Positions 47,497 through 55,664 of a stretch of DNA of 64,000 nucleotides are shown one piece after another. Position 1 is the first letter of the stretch. Every line of letters starts with the position of its first letter. The notes under the pieces are model-generated. The model did not search any database. It was not told the DNA's origin and saw nothing but the letters and a program-made list of their open reading frames with translations. Source of the DNA: Roseateles oligotrophus (GTDB taxonomy: Bacteria > Pseudomonadota > Gammaproteobacteria > Burkholderiales > Burkholderiaceae_C); assembly GCF_014204525.1 (NCBI RefSeq), contig NZ_JACHLP010000002.1, positions 310,001 to 374,000 of the forward strand. The letters run 5' to 3'. The translations under genes and the position numbers were made by a program.

Positions 47497-47640
47497 GAGT
47501 GGGTTCCCTGAGCGCTTGTTGTTCCCGGCCGGAACCATAGGCCTATGCCTGCCCGCTGTCAGCAAAATAAAAAGGGATTGAGACCATTCCTGCCGCCGTC
47601 ACCGATTCGTCATCAAAGCCCATGGGCACGGCGATTCATC

Positions 47641-47720
47641 GCCTCAAGCCACCGCTGGCGCGCCGCTTCCGCCACTTCGTCGCCTGGCCCTGGCAAACCC
47701 GCCCGGTCTTGCCGACACTG
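47641..47720 (+). promoter_or_regulatory. Conserved leader of the small LPRVV protein family, copy 2 (diverged)
   Basis: GCCTCAAGCC (47641), CACTTcgTCGCCTGgcCCTGG (47673-47693) and GACACTG (47714) line up with the leaders at 50287 and 54178, with about 10 extra nt near the left block. GACACTG begins 61 nt before the ATG. Confidence 0.4.
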
Positions 47721-47774
47721 TGGACACAGCAGCAAAACACCGCCTTCAATCCAGCCCGCCAATCGGAGCCCATC

Positions 47775-48035
47775 ATGCAAAAGCTACTCTCCTTGCGCAC
47801 CTTGTTCACCGCTCTTGTCGCCGTGGCCGCCGCCGCCATGCTGGGCATGAATCTGGCCGATGAGCTGAGCCCACCGCAGCCGCGCCCGGTGGTCAAGCTG
47901 GAACGCGTGGTGGTGCAGGGCCAGCGTACGGCGGCGGTGCAGCTGCCGCGGGTGGTGGTGCAGGCCTCGCGCAGCGCCGGCAAGCAGCAGTCCGCCCTGG
48001 CCACCCAGCTGAGGGCCGATAACCCGGCCTGCTGA
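47775..48035 (+). CDS. Small anchored protein with two RVVV repeats and terminal Cys (family copy 2)
   Basis: An 86-residue protein. An N-terminal hydrophobic segment (9-26) with a basic start could be an uncleaved anchor or a signal peptide. Two repeats follow, VKLERVVVQGQR (40-51) and VQLPRVVVQASR (55-66), then a hydrophilic tail ending ...NPAC, with cysteine as the very last residue. ATG 47775 is preceded by CGGAG. Closely related in plan to the products at 36751, 50406 and 54295. Function unknown. Confidence 0.7.
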   Translation: MQKLLSLRTLFTALVAVAAAAMLGMNLADELSPPQPRPVVKLERVVVQGQRTAAVQLPRVVVQASRSAGKQQSALATQLRADNPAC

Positions 48036-48087
48036 GGCCTGTGTTTTGCGCTGCTGTGTGCCCGATTCTTGAAGTTTGATGACAGCG

Positions 48088-48102
48088 GCAAGACCTGACC
48101 CC
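48088..48102 (+). repeat. 15-bp GCAAGACCTGACCCC repeat, copy 2
   Basis: Identical to 37055-37069 and again lies shortly downstream of a small LPRVV gene (stop at 48035). Confidence 0.55.
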
Positions 48103-48209
48103 AGGGTGAATCTTGCCCATGGGCCGCGCTGCGGGAAACTCTGTGCCGCCGACGTCTGCGCCCCCTTGTAATATGGCCGCACCCCATCGCCGCCGAGCAA
48201 GGAAGCGCC

Positions 48210-50267
48210 TTGATCTCTCGATTCCGCCGCCTGTTTTTCCTCAACCAGGAGGGCGGTTGCTCGGCCTCCTCGCCGCCGACTCTTCATGCCGCTCCCGGCC
48301 GATCGCGCAGCGCTTATTCCTTTTGCCTGCTGGCCCTGCCCGCCCTGATGACCGCCTGCGGCGGCGGTGGTGGTGGCAGCAGCCCCGATGTTCCTTCGCC
48401 CAGCCCGATCCCGCTCGAACCGCCGGCCCTGAGCAGCCGCTGCGAGCCCGGTTCGGTGGCCCGGCTGGCGCTGGAAGCCAAGCCGCAGCAGGGGCGCAAT
48501 ACCGAGCTGAGCCTGCTGGCCTGCGCGGCGGCCAGCCTGAGCGGCCTGAAATGGACGCAAACCGCCGGGCCGGCCTTGAACAGCCTGAGCAGCCGGGCCC
48601 AGGCCATCAGCGTGGAGCCCACCGCGGCCGGCCCCTACCGCTTTGATCTGAGTTATGTCGACGGCCAGGGTCGCAGCTTTATCGCCCCGGTGCAGTTCAG
48701 CGCGGCGCCGGCCAGCGAACCCCTGCAACTGGTCTTGCGCGGCGAGCCCTCGGCCCTGAGCGGCAGCAAGCTGTCCCTGCGTGCCTGGTTGCCCCAGCTG
48801 ACGCCGAGCGAGCTGGCCCAGGCCACGGTGAGCTGGAGCCAGACGGCCGGCCCCACGGTCGAGCTCGGCAATGCCGGCAGTAGCAGCAGCCTGCGCCTGG
48901 TGTTGACGGCCCCCGTCGTCAGCAGCGACAGCATCGTGGCCCTGAGCGCCAGCCTGAGCCTGCCGGACGGACGCCGCGCCAGCGGCCAGTTCAATCTGCT
49001 GGTGCAAGCCCAGGGCACGCTGCCCAGCGACCCGCTGTTCGGCAGCAGCGAGCCCGTCAGCCGCGTCTACCCCTATCAGGCCCAAGGCCCTTACGCCGCG
49101 GCGCTGAAGGACTGCATCTACAGCCCCACGCTCAGCCGCAGCAATCTCTGCACCCTCAACCGCCTGCCCCTGCTGGGCCAGCAGACGGCCGGGGCCGCGC
49201 CCTCGGTGGAGCAGGTGATGCAGCGGGTGCTGGTCTCGCACGACTGGATGGCCGAGGTGTTCGAGCGCTTTCTGCGCGAGCAGGACGTCAATGGCGACTT
49301 CCGCCGCATGCTCTCCGCCGTCACCGCCGTGGTGATAGGCGGCCAAGTGCGGCCGGCTTTTTACTGGAACGCCACCGGCGCCATCTATCTGGACGCCAGC
49401 TACCTCTGGCTGACGCCCGCGCAGCGCGACACCCTCAGCGAAGCGCCGGACCCGCGCAGCGCCAATGGCCAGAGTCTGCAATACGCCACGCCATGGCGTT
49501 ATGTGAAGGACAACCGGCATGCCCTCACCAGCTATGCCGTGCTGGAACGCCAGAGCCGCGGCCTGGGCGAGCTGCCCTACGAGCTGGGCCGCCTGCTGTA
49601 TCACGAGCTGACCCATGCGGGCGACTTCCTGCCGCCCGCCGTGCAGGCCAGCCTGGACGGCAGCAAGCGGGTGTATGAGGCCAGCCCGGCGCTCACCCCT
49701 TCGCAAGAGCTGTTCAATCGCCTGCCCTTCTACTCCAGCACCATGCAAGGCCTGGCGCGGGTGCTGTCGTTTGGCGAGGCGCCCACGCTTTTGCAGACCA
49801 GCTACACGCCCGGCGACATCACATATTTCTTCAGCAAGGACCGCGTCAACGACGATTACAGCTACTCGGTGCCCAGCGGCGCCAATTTTTCCCGCGAGGA
49901 TGCGGCCATGCTGGTGGAGGAGGCCATGATGCAGCTGCGCTACGGCGTGCTGCGTGACTTCGCCATTACCAATCAATTGGCGACGGGGGCCAGCAGCGCC
50001 GATCTGATCGTCAACTGGGGCCAGCGCGGCCGCATCGGCGAGCCGGCCATACGGCCGCGCCTGCAACTGGTGCTGAACCAGATCATGCCCTGGTTGCCGC
50101 CCGATATCAGTGCCAATCTGGCGCCGCCCCTGGCCTTGCGTGCCGGCCAGAGCTGGGGCGCCAACCTCGACCTGGCCGCCCTGGCCAGCGGCCGCAGCCG
50201 GGCCTTGAGCAGCCAGCAGCAGCTGAACGAGCAAGAGCAGACCACGCGGGTTCTGCGGGCGCGCTGA
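48210..50267 (+). CDS. Lipoprotein with HExxH metalloprotease-like motif
   Basis: A 685-residue exported lipoprotein. A long N-terminal region leads to the lipobox LMTAC with Cys50, followed by a Gly-run linker. Residues about 75-285 contain two Ig/PKD-like repeats, each with W(T/S)QTAGP (KWTQTAGPAL, SWSQTAGPTV). The C-terminal half contains H465-E-L-T-H469 (LLYHELTHAGDF), a zinc metalloprotease-type motif, and GANFSREDAAMLVEEAMM downstream with possible third-ligand glutamates. No peptidase family was identified. The TTG start at 48210 has AAGGA 8 nt upstream. It lies between two small LPRVV genes. Confidence 0.7.
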   Translation: MISRFRRLFFLNQEGGCSASSPPTLHAAPGRSRSAYSFCLLALPALMTACGGGGGGSSPDVPSPSPIPLEPPALSSRCEPGSVARLALEAKPQQGRNTELSLLACAAASLSGLKWTQTAGPALNSLSSRAQAISVEPTAAGPYRFDLSYVDGQGRSFIAPVQFSAAPASEPLQLVLRGEPSALSGSKLSLRAWLPQLTPSELAQATVSWSQTAGPTVELGNAGSSSSLRLVLTAPVVSSDSIVALSASLSLPDGRRASGQFNLLVQAQGTLPSDPLFGSSEPVSRVYPYQAQGPYAAALKDCIYSPTLSRSNLCTLNRLPLLGQQTAGAAPSVEQVMQRVLVSHDWMAEVFERFLREQDVNGDFRRMLSAVTAVVIGGQVRPAFYWNATGAIYLDASYLWLTPAQRDTLSEAPDPRSANGQSLQYATPWRYVKDNRHALTSYAVLERQSRGLGELPYELGRLLYHELTHAGDFLPPAVQASLDGSKRVYEASPALTPSQELFNRLPFYSSTMQGLARVLSFGEAPTLLQTSYTPGDITYFFSKDRVNDDYSYSVPSGANFSREDAAMLVEEAMMQLRYGVLRDFAITNQLATGASSADLIVNWGQRGRIGEPAIRPRLQLVLNQIMPWLPPDISANLAPPLALRAGQSWGANLDLAALASGRSRALSSQQQLNEQEQTTRVLRAR

Positions 50268-50286
50268 AGACATTCATCCGGCCGGG

Positions 50287-50405
50287 CTGCAGCTCAAACG
50301 ACGCTTCTGTCACTTGATCGCCTGCGCCTGGAATCGTGGGTGGCCAAGGCCGAAACTGCATCCATGGTTAGCGCTTTTGCTAGCCCCGCAGCAGGAGTCA
50401 AGACC
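50287..50405 (+). promoter_or_regulatory. Conserved leader of the small LPRVV protein family, copy 3
   Basis: 119 bp directly before the ATG that align with 54178-54294 almost end to end: CTGCAGCTCA, TTGATCGCCTGC, CTGGAAT, GGCCGAAACTGC, GGAGTCAAGACC. GCAGCTCAAACG (50289) and GAAACTG (50352) are 63 nt apart. A 2-nt length difference near the gene shifts the reading frame between copies, which argues against a translated extension. Confidence 0.6.
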
Positions 50406-50672
50406 ATGAATACCCGCCCCAAGAATCGCCTCGTCATCGTCTGCGCCGTGCTCGGCCTTGGCCTCGGCGGCACCAGCGCCTGGCTCGCCCGCGGCCCCGC
50501 CGCAGCACCGGTCCAGGTCGTGAAGCTGGAGCGGGTGGTGATCGAGGGCAAGCGTGCCAGCGCGGCCCAGCCGATCGAGCATCTGCCTCGCGTGGTGATC
50601 GAGGGGCGTCGCAGCGATGCCACAGTGCAAATGGCCGCCGCCCGGCGCTGCGAGGCCAGCCAGGATTGCTGA
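50406..50672 (+). CDS. Small anchored protein with two RVVI repeats and terminal Cys (family copy 3)
   Basis: An 88-residue protein: basic N-terminus, hydrophobic segment (9-28), Ala/Pro spacer, then VKLERVVIEGKR (39-50) and EHLPRVVIEGRR (58-69). The tail has two cysteines, C82 and the terminal C88 (RCEASQDC). GGAGTCAAGACC precedes the ATG. The gene and its leader look like a duplicate of 54178-54579, with the DUF1800/DUF1501 pair between. Function unknown. Confidence 0.72.
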   Translation: MNTRPKNRLVIVCAVLGLGLGGTSAWLARGPAAAPVQVVKLERVVIEGKRASAAQPIEHLPRVVIEGRRSDATVQMAAARRCEASQDC

Positions 50673-50820
50673 GTGCCCAAGGCGGCGCGCGCTTTGTGCG
50701 GCGCCCCGTGTATCTGTGTAAATTTCTGGTTACCTTGCCTTACAAACTTCCCTCCCCAGCCCGCTGAACTCGGCCGTGGCTTGGCTAGAGTGCCCGACTC
50801 TAGGAGAGCGAGGGAGTGAT

Positions 50821-52605
50821 ATGAAAAAGAATCGCATGGCGTGGGCGGCCAAGGCCGCTGCGCTCGCTGTCGTCGTGGGTCTGAGTGCCTGCGGTGGCGG
50901 CGGTGGAGGCGGGGGGGCGAGCAGCCCGGCCTCGGCGCCGACGCCCGAACCGGTGGTGATCAAGCCCAGCAACGAGCAGGCGCGGCGCTTCCTGCTGCAA
51001 GCCAGCTTCGGCCCCACCGATGCCTCCATCGAAGCCGTCATGCGGCTGGGTTATGAGGCCTGGATCGACGATCAGCTGGCCAAGCCGGCCAGCTCGCACC
51101 GCCTCAACTGGGACAACGCGGACGCCGCCATCAGGGCCGCCAAGGCGGCCGGCACCGGCACCGGCAAGGCCACGAATGCCGGCGCCGGCGAGGTGCTGGA
51201 CTCCTTCTACAAGGTGGCCGTCACCGGCGATGACCAGCTGCGCCAGCGCCTGGCCTATGCCTTGTCACAGATCTTCGTCGTCTCGCTGGCCCAGGGGGCG
51301 TTGGGCGAGCAGCCACGCAGCGTGGCGGCCTATCTGGATATGTTGGCCAAAGAGGGCACGGGCAGCTACCGCGATCTGCTGCAGCAGGTGGCCTTGCATC
51401 CGGCCATGGGCATCTATCTCTCGCATCTGCGCAACCAGAAGGAAGACCCGCTGACCGGCCGTGTGGCCGATGAGAACTTTGCCCGCGAGGTGATGCAGCT
51501 CTTCTCCATCGGTCTGCAGGAGCTCAACACCGACGGCGGCCCCAAGCTCGATGGCACGACGCCCCGGCCCAGCTACGGCCCCGAGGATGTCAGCGGCCTG
51601 GCCAAGGTTTTCACCGGCTGGAGCTGGGACGGCCCCGACACCGACAACAACCGCTTCGCTGGCTGGTGCCCGACTTTCTGCGAGCCCGATCGGCTCATCC
51701 AGCCCATGCAGGGCTATGGCCAGTACCACTCGATCAGCGAGAAGCGTTTTCTGGGCACGGTGGTGGCGGCGCAAAGCAAGGCCAAACCCGAGGCCAGCCT
51801 CAAGGCGGCGCTGGACACCCTGGCCGCCCACCCCAATGTGGGGCCCTTTATCGGCCGCCAGCTGATCCAGCGCCTGGTCACCAGCCACCCCAGCCCGGCT
51901 TATGTGGCACGGGTGGCCCAGGCCTTCGGCCCCAGCGGCAATATGAAGGCCATGCTCAAGGCCGTGCTGCTGGACCGCGAGGCCCGCGAACCGGCCGCCG
52001 CTGATGCCAATGCTTATGGAAAGCTGCGCGAGCCCGTGCTGCGCCTGACCCAGACCCTGCGGGCGCTGGAGTCCAGCAGCGATTCCGGCGCCTGGTTGAT
52101 ACGCAGCACCGACGACCCCGCCGCGCAGCTGGGCCAGTCGCCGCTGCGCTCGCCCTCGGTGTTCAATTTCTACCGCCCCGGCTATGTGTTCGCGGGCGGC
52201 GAGACGGGGGCTGCCAAGCTGACCATGCCCGAGCTGGCCCTGGTGAACGAAAGCTCGGTGGCCGGCTATTCCATCTATATGCGCAATGGCTTGTCCAGCG
52301 GCTTTGGCCCCTCCGGCCTCGACGGCAAGAACGGGCGCCCCGATGTGCAGCTGGCGCTGACGGCCGAGTCCGCCCTGGCCGACAAGCCGGCCGAGCTGGT
52401 GAACCTGGTCAGCGCCAAGCTGCTGGGCGCGCGCAGCAATGCGGAGCTGAAGGCCGAGATCGTGGCGGCGGTGGAGAGCGTCAAGCTTGATGCGCTGAAG
52501 GCCGACGCCAGCAACCAGAAAACCGTGGACGAGCAGCGCCGCAACCGCGCTCGCATGGCGGTTTATTTGAGCGTGCTATCCCCCGAATACATGGTGCAAA
52601 AATGA
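50821..52605 (+). CDS. DUF1800-family exported lipoprotein
   Basis: A 594-residue protein of the DUF1800 family (QARRFLLQASFGPT near 50, RQRLAYALSQIFVVS, ADENFAREVMQLFSIGL, PSVFNFYRPGYV). The N-terminus has a signal with lipobox GLSAC (Cys24) followed by a Gly-run. DUF1800 proteins are secreted or surface proteins of unknown function, nearly always paired with DUF1501. The next gene is exactly that and overlaps by 4 nt. Confidence 0.9.
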   Translation: MKKNRMAWAAKAAALAVVVGLSACGGGGGGGGASSPASAPTPEPVVIKPSNEQARRFLLQASFGPTDASIEAVMRLGYEAWIDDQLAKPASSHRLNWDNADAAIRAAKAAGTGTGKATNAGAGEVLDSFYKVAVTGDDQLRQRLAYALSQIFVVSLAQGALGEQPRSVAAYLDMLAKEGTGSYRDLLQQVALHPAMGIYLSHLRNQKEDPLTGRVADENFAREVMQLFSIGLQELNTDGGPKLDGTTPRPSYGPEDVSGLAKVFTGWSWDGPDTDNNRFAGWCPTFCEPDRLIQPMQGYGQYHSISEKRFLGTVVAAQSKAKPEASLKAALDTLAAHPNVGPFIGRQLIQRLVTSHPSPAYVARVAQAFGPSGNMKAMLKAVLLDREAREPAAADANAYGKLREPVLRLTQTLRALESSSDSGAWLIRSTDDPAAQLGQSPLRSPSVFNFYRPGYVFAGGETGAAKLTMPELALVNESSVAGYSIYMRNGLSSGFGPSGLDGKNGRPDVQLALTAESALADKPAELVNLVSAKLLGARSNAELKAEIVAAVESVKLDALKADASNQKTVDEQRRNRARMAVYLSVLSPEYMVQK

Positions 52606-54143
52606 GCAGCAGCCCTTTCATCCCATCTGCGGCCTCGCGCCGTGCATTCCTGCGCCAGGCCGGCGCGCTGGCCGGCATGGGTGCGGCCGCGCCCATGGCC
52701 CTCAATCTGGCGGCCCTGGGCCAGGCCAGTGCCCAGGCGACGGGCGACTACAAGGCCTTGGTCTGCCTGTTCCTGACCGGCGGCAATGACAGCTTCAATA
52801 TGTTGTTGCCCACCGATACCGATTCATGGACCGCCTACCAGAACACGCGCCGCCAGGCCCCCGACTCCATCGCCCTGCTGGCCGCCGGCACGGCACCCGA
52901 GCTGGGCGCCGCGGCCGCCTCGCCGGCGCGGCTGGGCGGGGTGCTGCCCATCAGCCCCCTCAACAACCAGGGTCGCAGCTTTGCCCTGCATCCCTGTCTG
53001 GGCGCGCTGCGCGATCTCTTCGGCGCCGGCCGCCTGGCCGCGGTGGCCAATGTCGGCCCGCTGCTGACGCCGACCAGCAAGGCCGATCTCAAGCAGGCCA
53101 GCTTCCCGCGCCCGAGCGCGCTGTACTCCCACAACGACCAGCAATCCACCTGGCAATCGCTGCGCCCCGAGGGCGCCGCGCTGGGCTGGGGCGGCCGCAT
53201 GGCCGACCTGCTGCTGGCCGGCAATAGCCAGGCCATCTTCAGCGCCGTCACGGTGGGCGGCAATGCGGTGTTCCTGAACGGCCAGCGGGTGCTGCCCTAC
53301 CAGGTCAATACCCGTGGCGCCGTCAAGGTGGGTGGTTATGCGGCCAATCTGTTCGGCTCCACAACGGCGATGGAGCGGGTGCGCAATGTGATGCGCAACA
53401 AGCGCAGCGAGGACCTCATCGCGCGCGACCATGCCGCCATGGTGGCGCGCGCCCTCAACGCCGAAACCGCGCTGGCCACCGCCCTGCCCGACAGCTTTGG
53501 CGCGCCTTTTGGCACGCCCGGCCTGGCCGCCGGCGCGCTCGACCCCCTGCTGCAGTACGACAACCCGCAGACCGGCGGCAAGGCCGCCAACAATCTGGCG
53601 CATCAGCTGCAGGTGGTGGCCCGGCTGATCCAGGCCCGCGGCAGCCTGGGCGCCAGCCGCCAGGTGTTCTACGTCAGCATGGGCGGCTTTGACACCCACG
53701 ACGCGCAAAACCGCAACCATGCCGAGCTGATGGCCAGGCTGGCCCATGGGCTGAGCTACTTTGACAGCGTGCTGGGCTCCTTGGGCCTGCGCGACAAGGT
53801 CACCCTGTTCACCGCCAGCGATTTCGGCCGTACCTTCACCAGCAATGGTGACGGCACCGACCATGGCTGGGGCGGCCACCACCTGGTCATGGGCGGCGCG
53901 GTGCGCGGGCGCGATATCTACGGCAAGTTCCCGGTGCTGGGCGTCAAGAATGCCAGCAACAACCATTTCGACAGCAGCCCCAACCAGCTGGCCAACGGCG
54001 CCTTGCTGCCCGAGGTCTCGGTCGAACAGCTGGGCGCCACCCTGGGGCGCTGGATGGGGGTGTCCGATGGCGGCCTGGCCGACATCTTCCCCAGCCTGAA
54101 GAATTTCGATGCCGGCGTGCGCGACCTGAAGTTCATGGTTTGA
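52602..54143 (+). CDS. DUF1501-family Tat-exported protein
   Basis: A 513-residue protein. A twin-arginine signal is visible at the start (SRRAFLRQAGALAGMGAAA). The DUF1501 core, related to the sulfatase/alkaline-phosphatase superfamily, includes FLTGGNDSFNMLLPTD, YSHNDQQSTWQS, YVSMGGFDTHDAQNRNH and TASDFGRTFTSNGDGTDHGWG. Asp/His residues in the last three could bind metal. Function unknown. Translationally coupled to the DUF1800 gene (ATGA), so the two probably act together outside the cytoplasm. Confidence 0.9.
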   Translation: MSSSPFIPSAASRRAFLRQAGALAGMGAAAPMALNLAALGQASAQATGDYKALVCLFLTGGNDSFNMLLPTDTDSWTAYQNTRRQAPDSIALLAAGTAPELGAAAASPARLGGVLPISPLNNQGRSFALHPCLGALRDLFGAGRLAAVANVGPLLTPTSKADLKQASFPRPSALYSHNDQQSTWQSLRPEGAALGWGGRMADLLLAGNSQAIFSAVTVGGNAVFLNGQRVLPYQVNTRGAVKVGGYAANLFGSTTAMERVRNVMRNKRSEDLIARDHAAMVARALNAETALATALPDSFGAPFGTPGLAAGALDPLLQYDNPQTGGKAANNLAHQLQVVARLIQARGSLGASRQVFYVSMGGFDTHDAQNRNHAELMARLAHGLSYFDSVLGSLGLRDKVTLFTASDFGRTFTSNGDGTDHGWGGHHLVMGGAVRGRDIYGKFPVLGVKNASNNHFDSSPNQLANGALLPEVSVEQLGATLGRWMGVSDGGLADIFPSLKNFDAGVRDLKFMV

Positions 54144-54177
54144 CGGAGCGCGGCGGCCGCTGCTTCATCGCGCCAGA

Positions 54178-54294
54178 CTGCAGCTCATTCGCCCCAGCCG
54201 CCGATTGATCGCCTGCCGCTGGAATGCCGTGCTTGCGCGGCCGAAACTGCTTGCATGGACGGCGCTTGTGCCGGCCTCGCAGGGAGTCAAGACC
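54178..54294 (+). promoter_or_regulatory. Conserved leader of the small LPRVV protein family, copy 4
   Basis: 117 bp aligning with 50287-50405, including CTGCAGCTCA, TTGATCGCCTGC, CTGGAAT, GGCCGAAACTGC and GGGAGTCAAGACC. GCAGCTCATTCG (54180) to GAAACTG (54243) is 63 nt, as in copies 1 and 3. Confidence 0.6.
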
Positions 54295-54579
54295 ATGTTC
54301 AGCAGCAGCAAGAAGTTCGCCCTTATCGCCTTCGTCGCCCTCGGTCTGACGGCCGGCGCCAGCGCCGCCTATCTGCTCCACGCCAAGAGCAGCACGCCCG
54401 CTGTCGCCGTGGTCAAGCTGGAGCGCGTGGTCATCACGGGCAAGCGCCAGCAGCTCGCGGACGCGGCCCAGGCCCGCCCTATCGAGCGCCTGCCCCGTGT
54501 CGTGATCGAAGCGCGCCGCGCCCCCGAAGCCCTGCAAGTGGCGGACGCCCAGGCTTGTGCCGCCGCGCTGGCCTGCTGA
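54295..54579 (+). CDS. Small anchored protein with two RVVI repeats and terminal Cys (family copy 4)
   Basis: A 94-residue protein: basic start, hydrophobic segment (8-29), then VKLERVVITGKR (40-51) and ERLPRVVIEARR (64-75), and a tail with C88 and terminal C94 (ACAAALAC). GGGAGTCAAGACC precedes the ATG. RVVITGKR is very like the plug entry of TonB-dependent receptors. Follows the DUF1501 gene by 151 nt. Function unknown. Confidence 0.72.
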   Translation: MFSSSKKFALIAFVALGLTAGASAAYLLHAKSSTPAVAVVKLERVVITGKRQQLADAAQARPIERLPRVVIEARRAPEALQVADAQACAAALAC

Positions 54580-54706
54580 GTCCGCCGCGCTGTTGGCGCG
54601 GGCCGGCGTCGATTCACGCCCGCTGCTGCGCCATTCGTCCCATGCCGCTGGCGATGCGGCCGCCGCTCCCTAAGATCGCGCCATTCCTTCTGATGGGGCG
54701 CGATTG

Positions 54707-55648
54707 ATGAACACCACGGTGCTGCAAGTCCAGGGACTCAAAAAGAATTACGGCCCGCGCCAGGCCGTGCGCGAGATCTCCTTCTCGGTCCACGCCGGCG
54801 AGCTGCTGGGCTTGCTGGGCCCCAATGGCGCGGGCAAGTCCAGTACGCTGGGCATGGTGGCCGGCCTGAGCGCGCCGGATGCCGGCAGCGTCAGCGTCGG
54901 CGGCATCGGCCTGGCGCAGGACGAGGCCGGCTACAAGGCCCGCATCGGCCTGGTGCCGCAAGACATCGCGCTGTTCGAGGATCTGCCTGCGCAGACCAAT
55001 GTCGAACTCTTCGGCGCCCTCTACGGCTGCCCCAAGCCGCGCCTGCGCCAGCGCGCCGCCGAGGTGCTGGAGATGGTGGGCCTGGCCGACCGGGCCCGCG
55101 ACAAGCCCGCCAGCTTCAGTGGCGGCATGAAGCGCCGCCTCAATATCGCCTGCGCCCTGGTGCATGACCCCGAGCTGCTCTTGCTGGACGAGCCCACGGC
55201 CGGCGTCGATCCGCAAAGCCGTAACGCCATCTTCGAGCAGCTCGAAGCGCTCAAGCGCGCCGGCAAGGCCCTGGTCTACACCACGCATTACATGGAGGAG
55301 GTGGAGCGCCTGGCCGACCGCGTGCTCATCATGGACCATGGCCAGCTGCTGGCCAGCGGCACGCTGCCCGAGCTCTATCGCCAACTGCCCGCCGCTCAAA
55401 CCTTGCAGCTGGAAGTGGAGGATGCCGCTCGCCTTGATTTGGCCGCTTTGCGCGCCCTGGTGGGCATCAAGAAAGCCGAATTGCGCGGCAGCCAGTTGCA
55501 CATCGGCCTCGACGAGCTGGGCACCGGCAGCCAACTGGTTTTGCAAGCTCTGGCCGCGGCCGGCGTGGCCGTGCGCCACCTCAGCTCGGGCCGCGCCAAT
55601 CTGGAAGACGTCTTCCTGAGCCTGACCGGCCGCCAGCTGCGTGACTGA
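54707..55648 (+). CDS. ABC-2 type transporter ATP-binding protein
   Basis: A 313-residue ATPase with Walker A GPNGAGKSS at 38-46, Q-loop VPQDIALFEDLP, signature FSGGMKRRLNIA, Walker B LLLLDEPTAGVDP and switch His in YTTHYMEEVERLAD. The C-terminal domain is of the drug/lipid exporter (DrrA/CcmA-like) kind. ATG 54707 is chosen; TTG 54704 is adjacent. The permease follows 16 nt later, so this is a two-gene exporter. Substrate unknown. Confidence 0.93.
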   Translation: MNTTVLQVQGLKKNYGPRQAVREISFSVHAGELLGLLGPNGAGKSSTLGMVAGLSAPDAGSVSVGGIGLAQDEAGYKARIGLVPQDIALFEDLPAQTNVELFGALYGCPKPRLRQRAAEVLEMVGLADRARDKPASFSGGMKRRLNIACALVHDPELLLLDEPTAGVDPQSRNAIFEQLEALKRAGKALVYTTHYMEEVERLADRVLIMDHGQLLASGTLPELYRQLPAAQTLQLEVEDAARLDLAALRALVGIKKAELRGSQLHIGLDELGTGSQLVLQALAAAGVAVRHLSSGRANLEDVFLSLTGRQLRD

Positions 55649-55664
55649 CACCCAAGGACCAACC

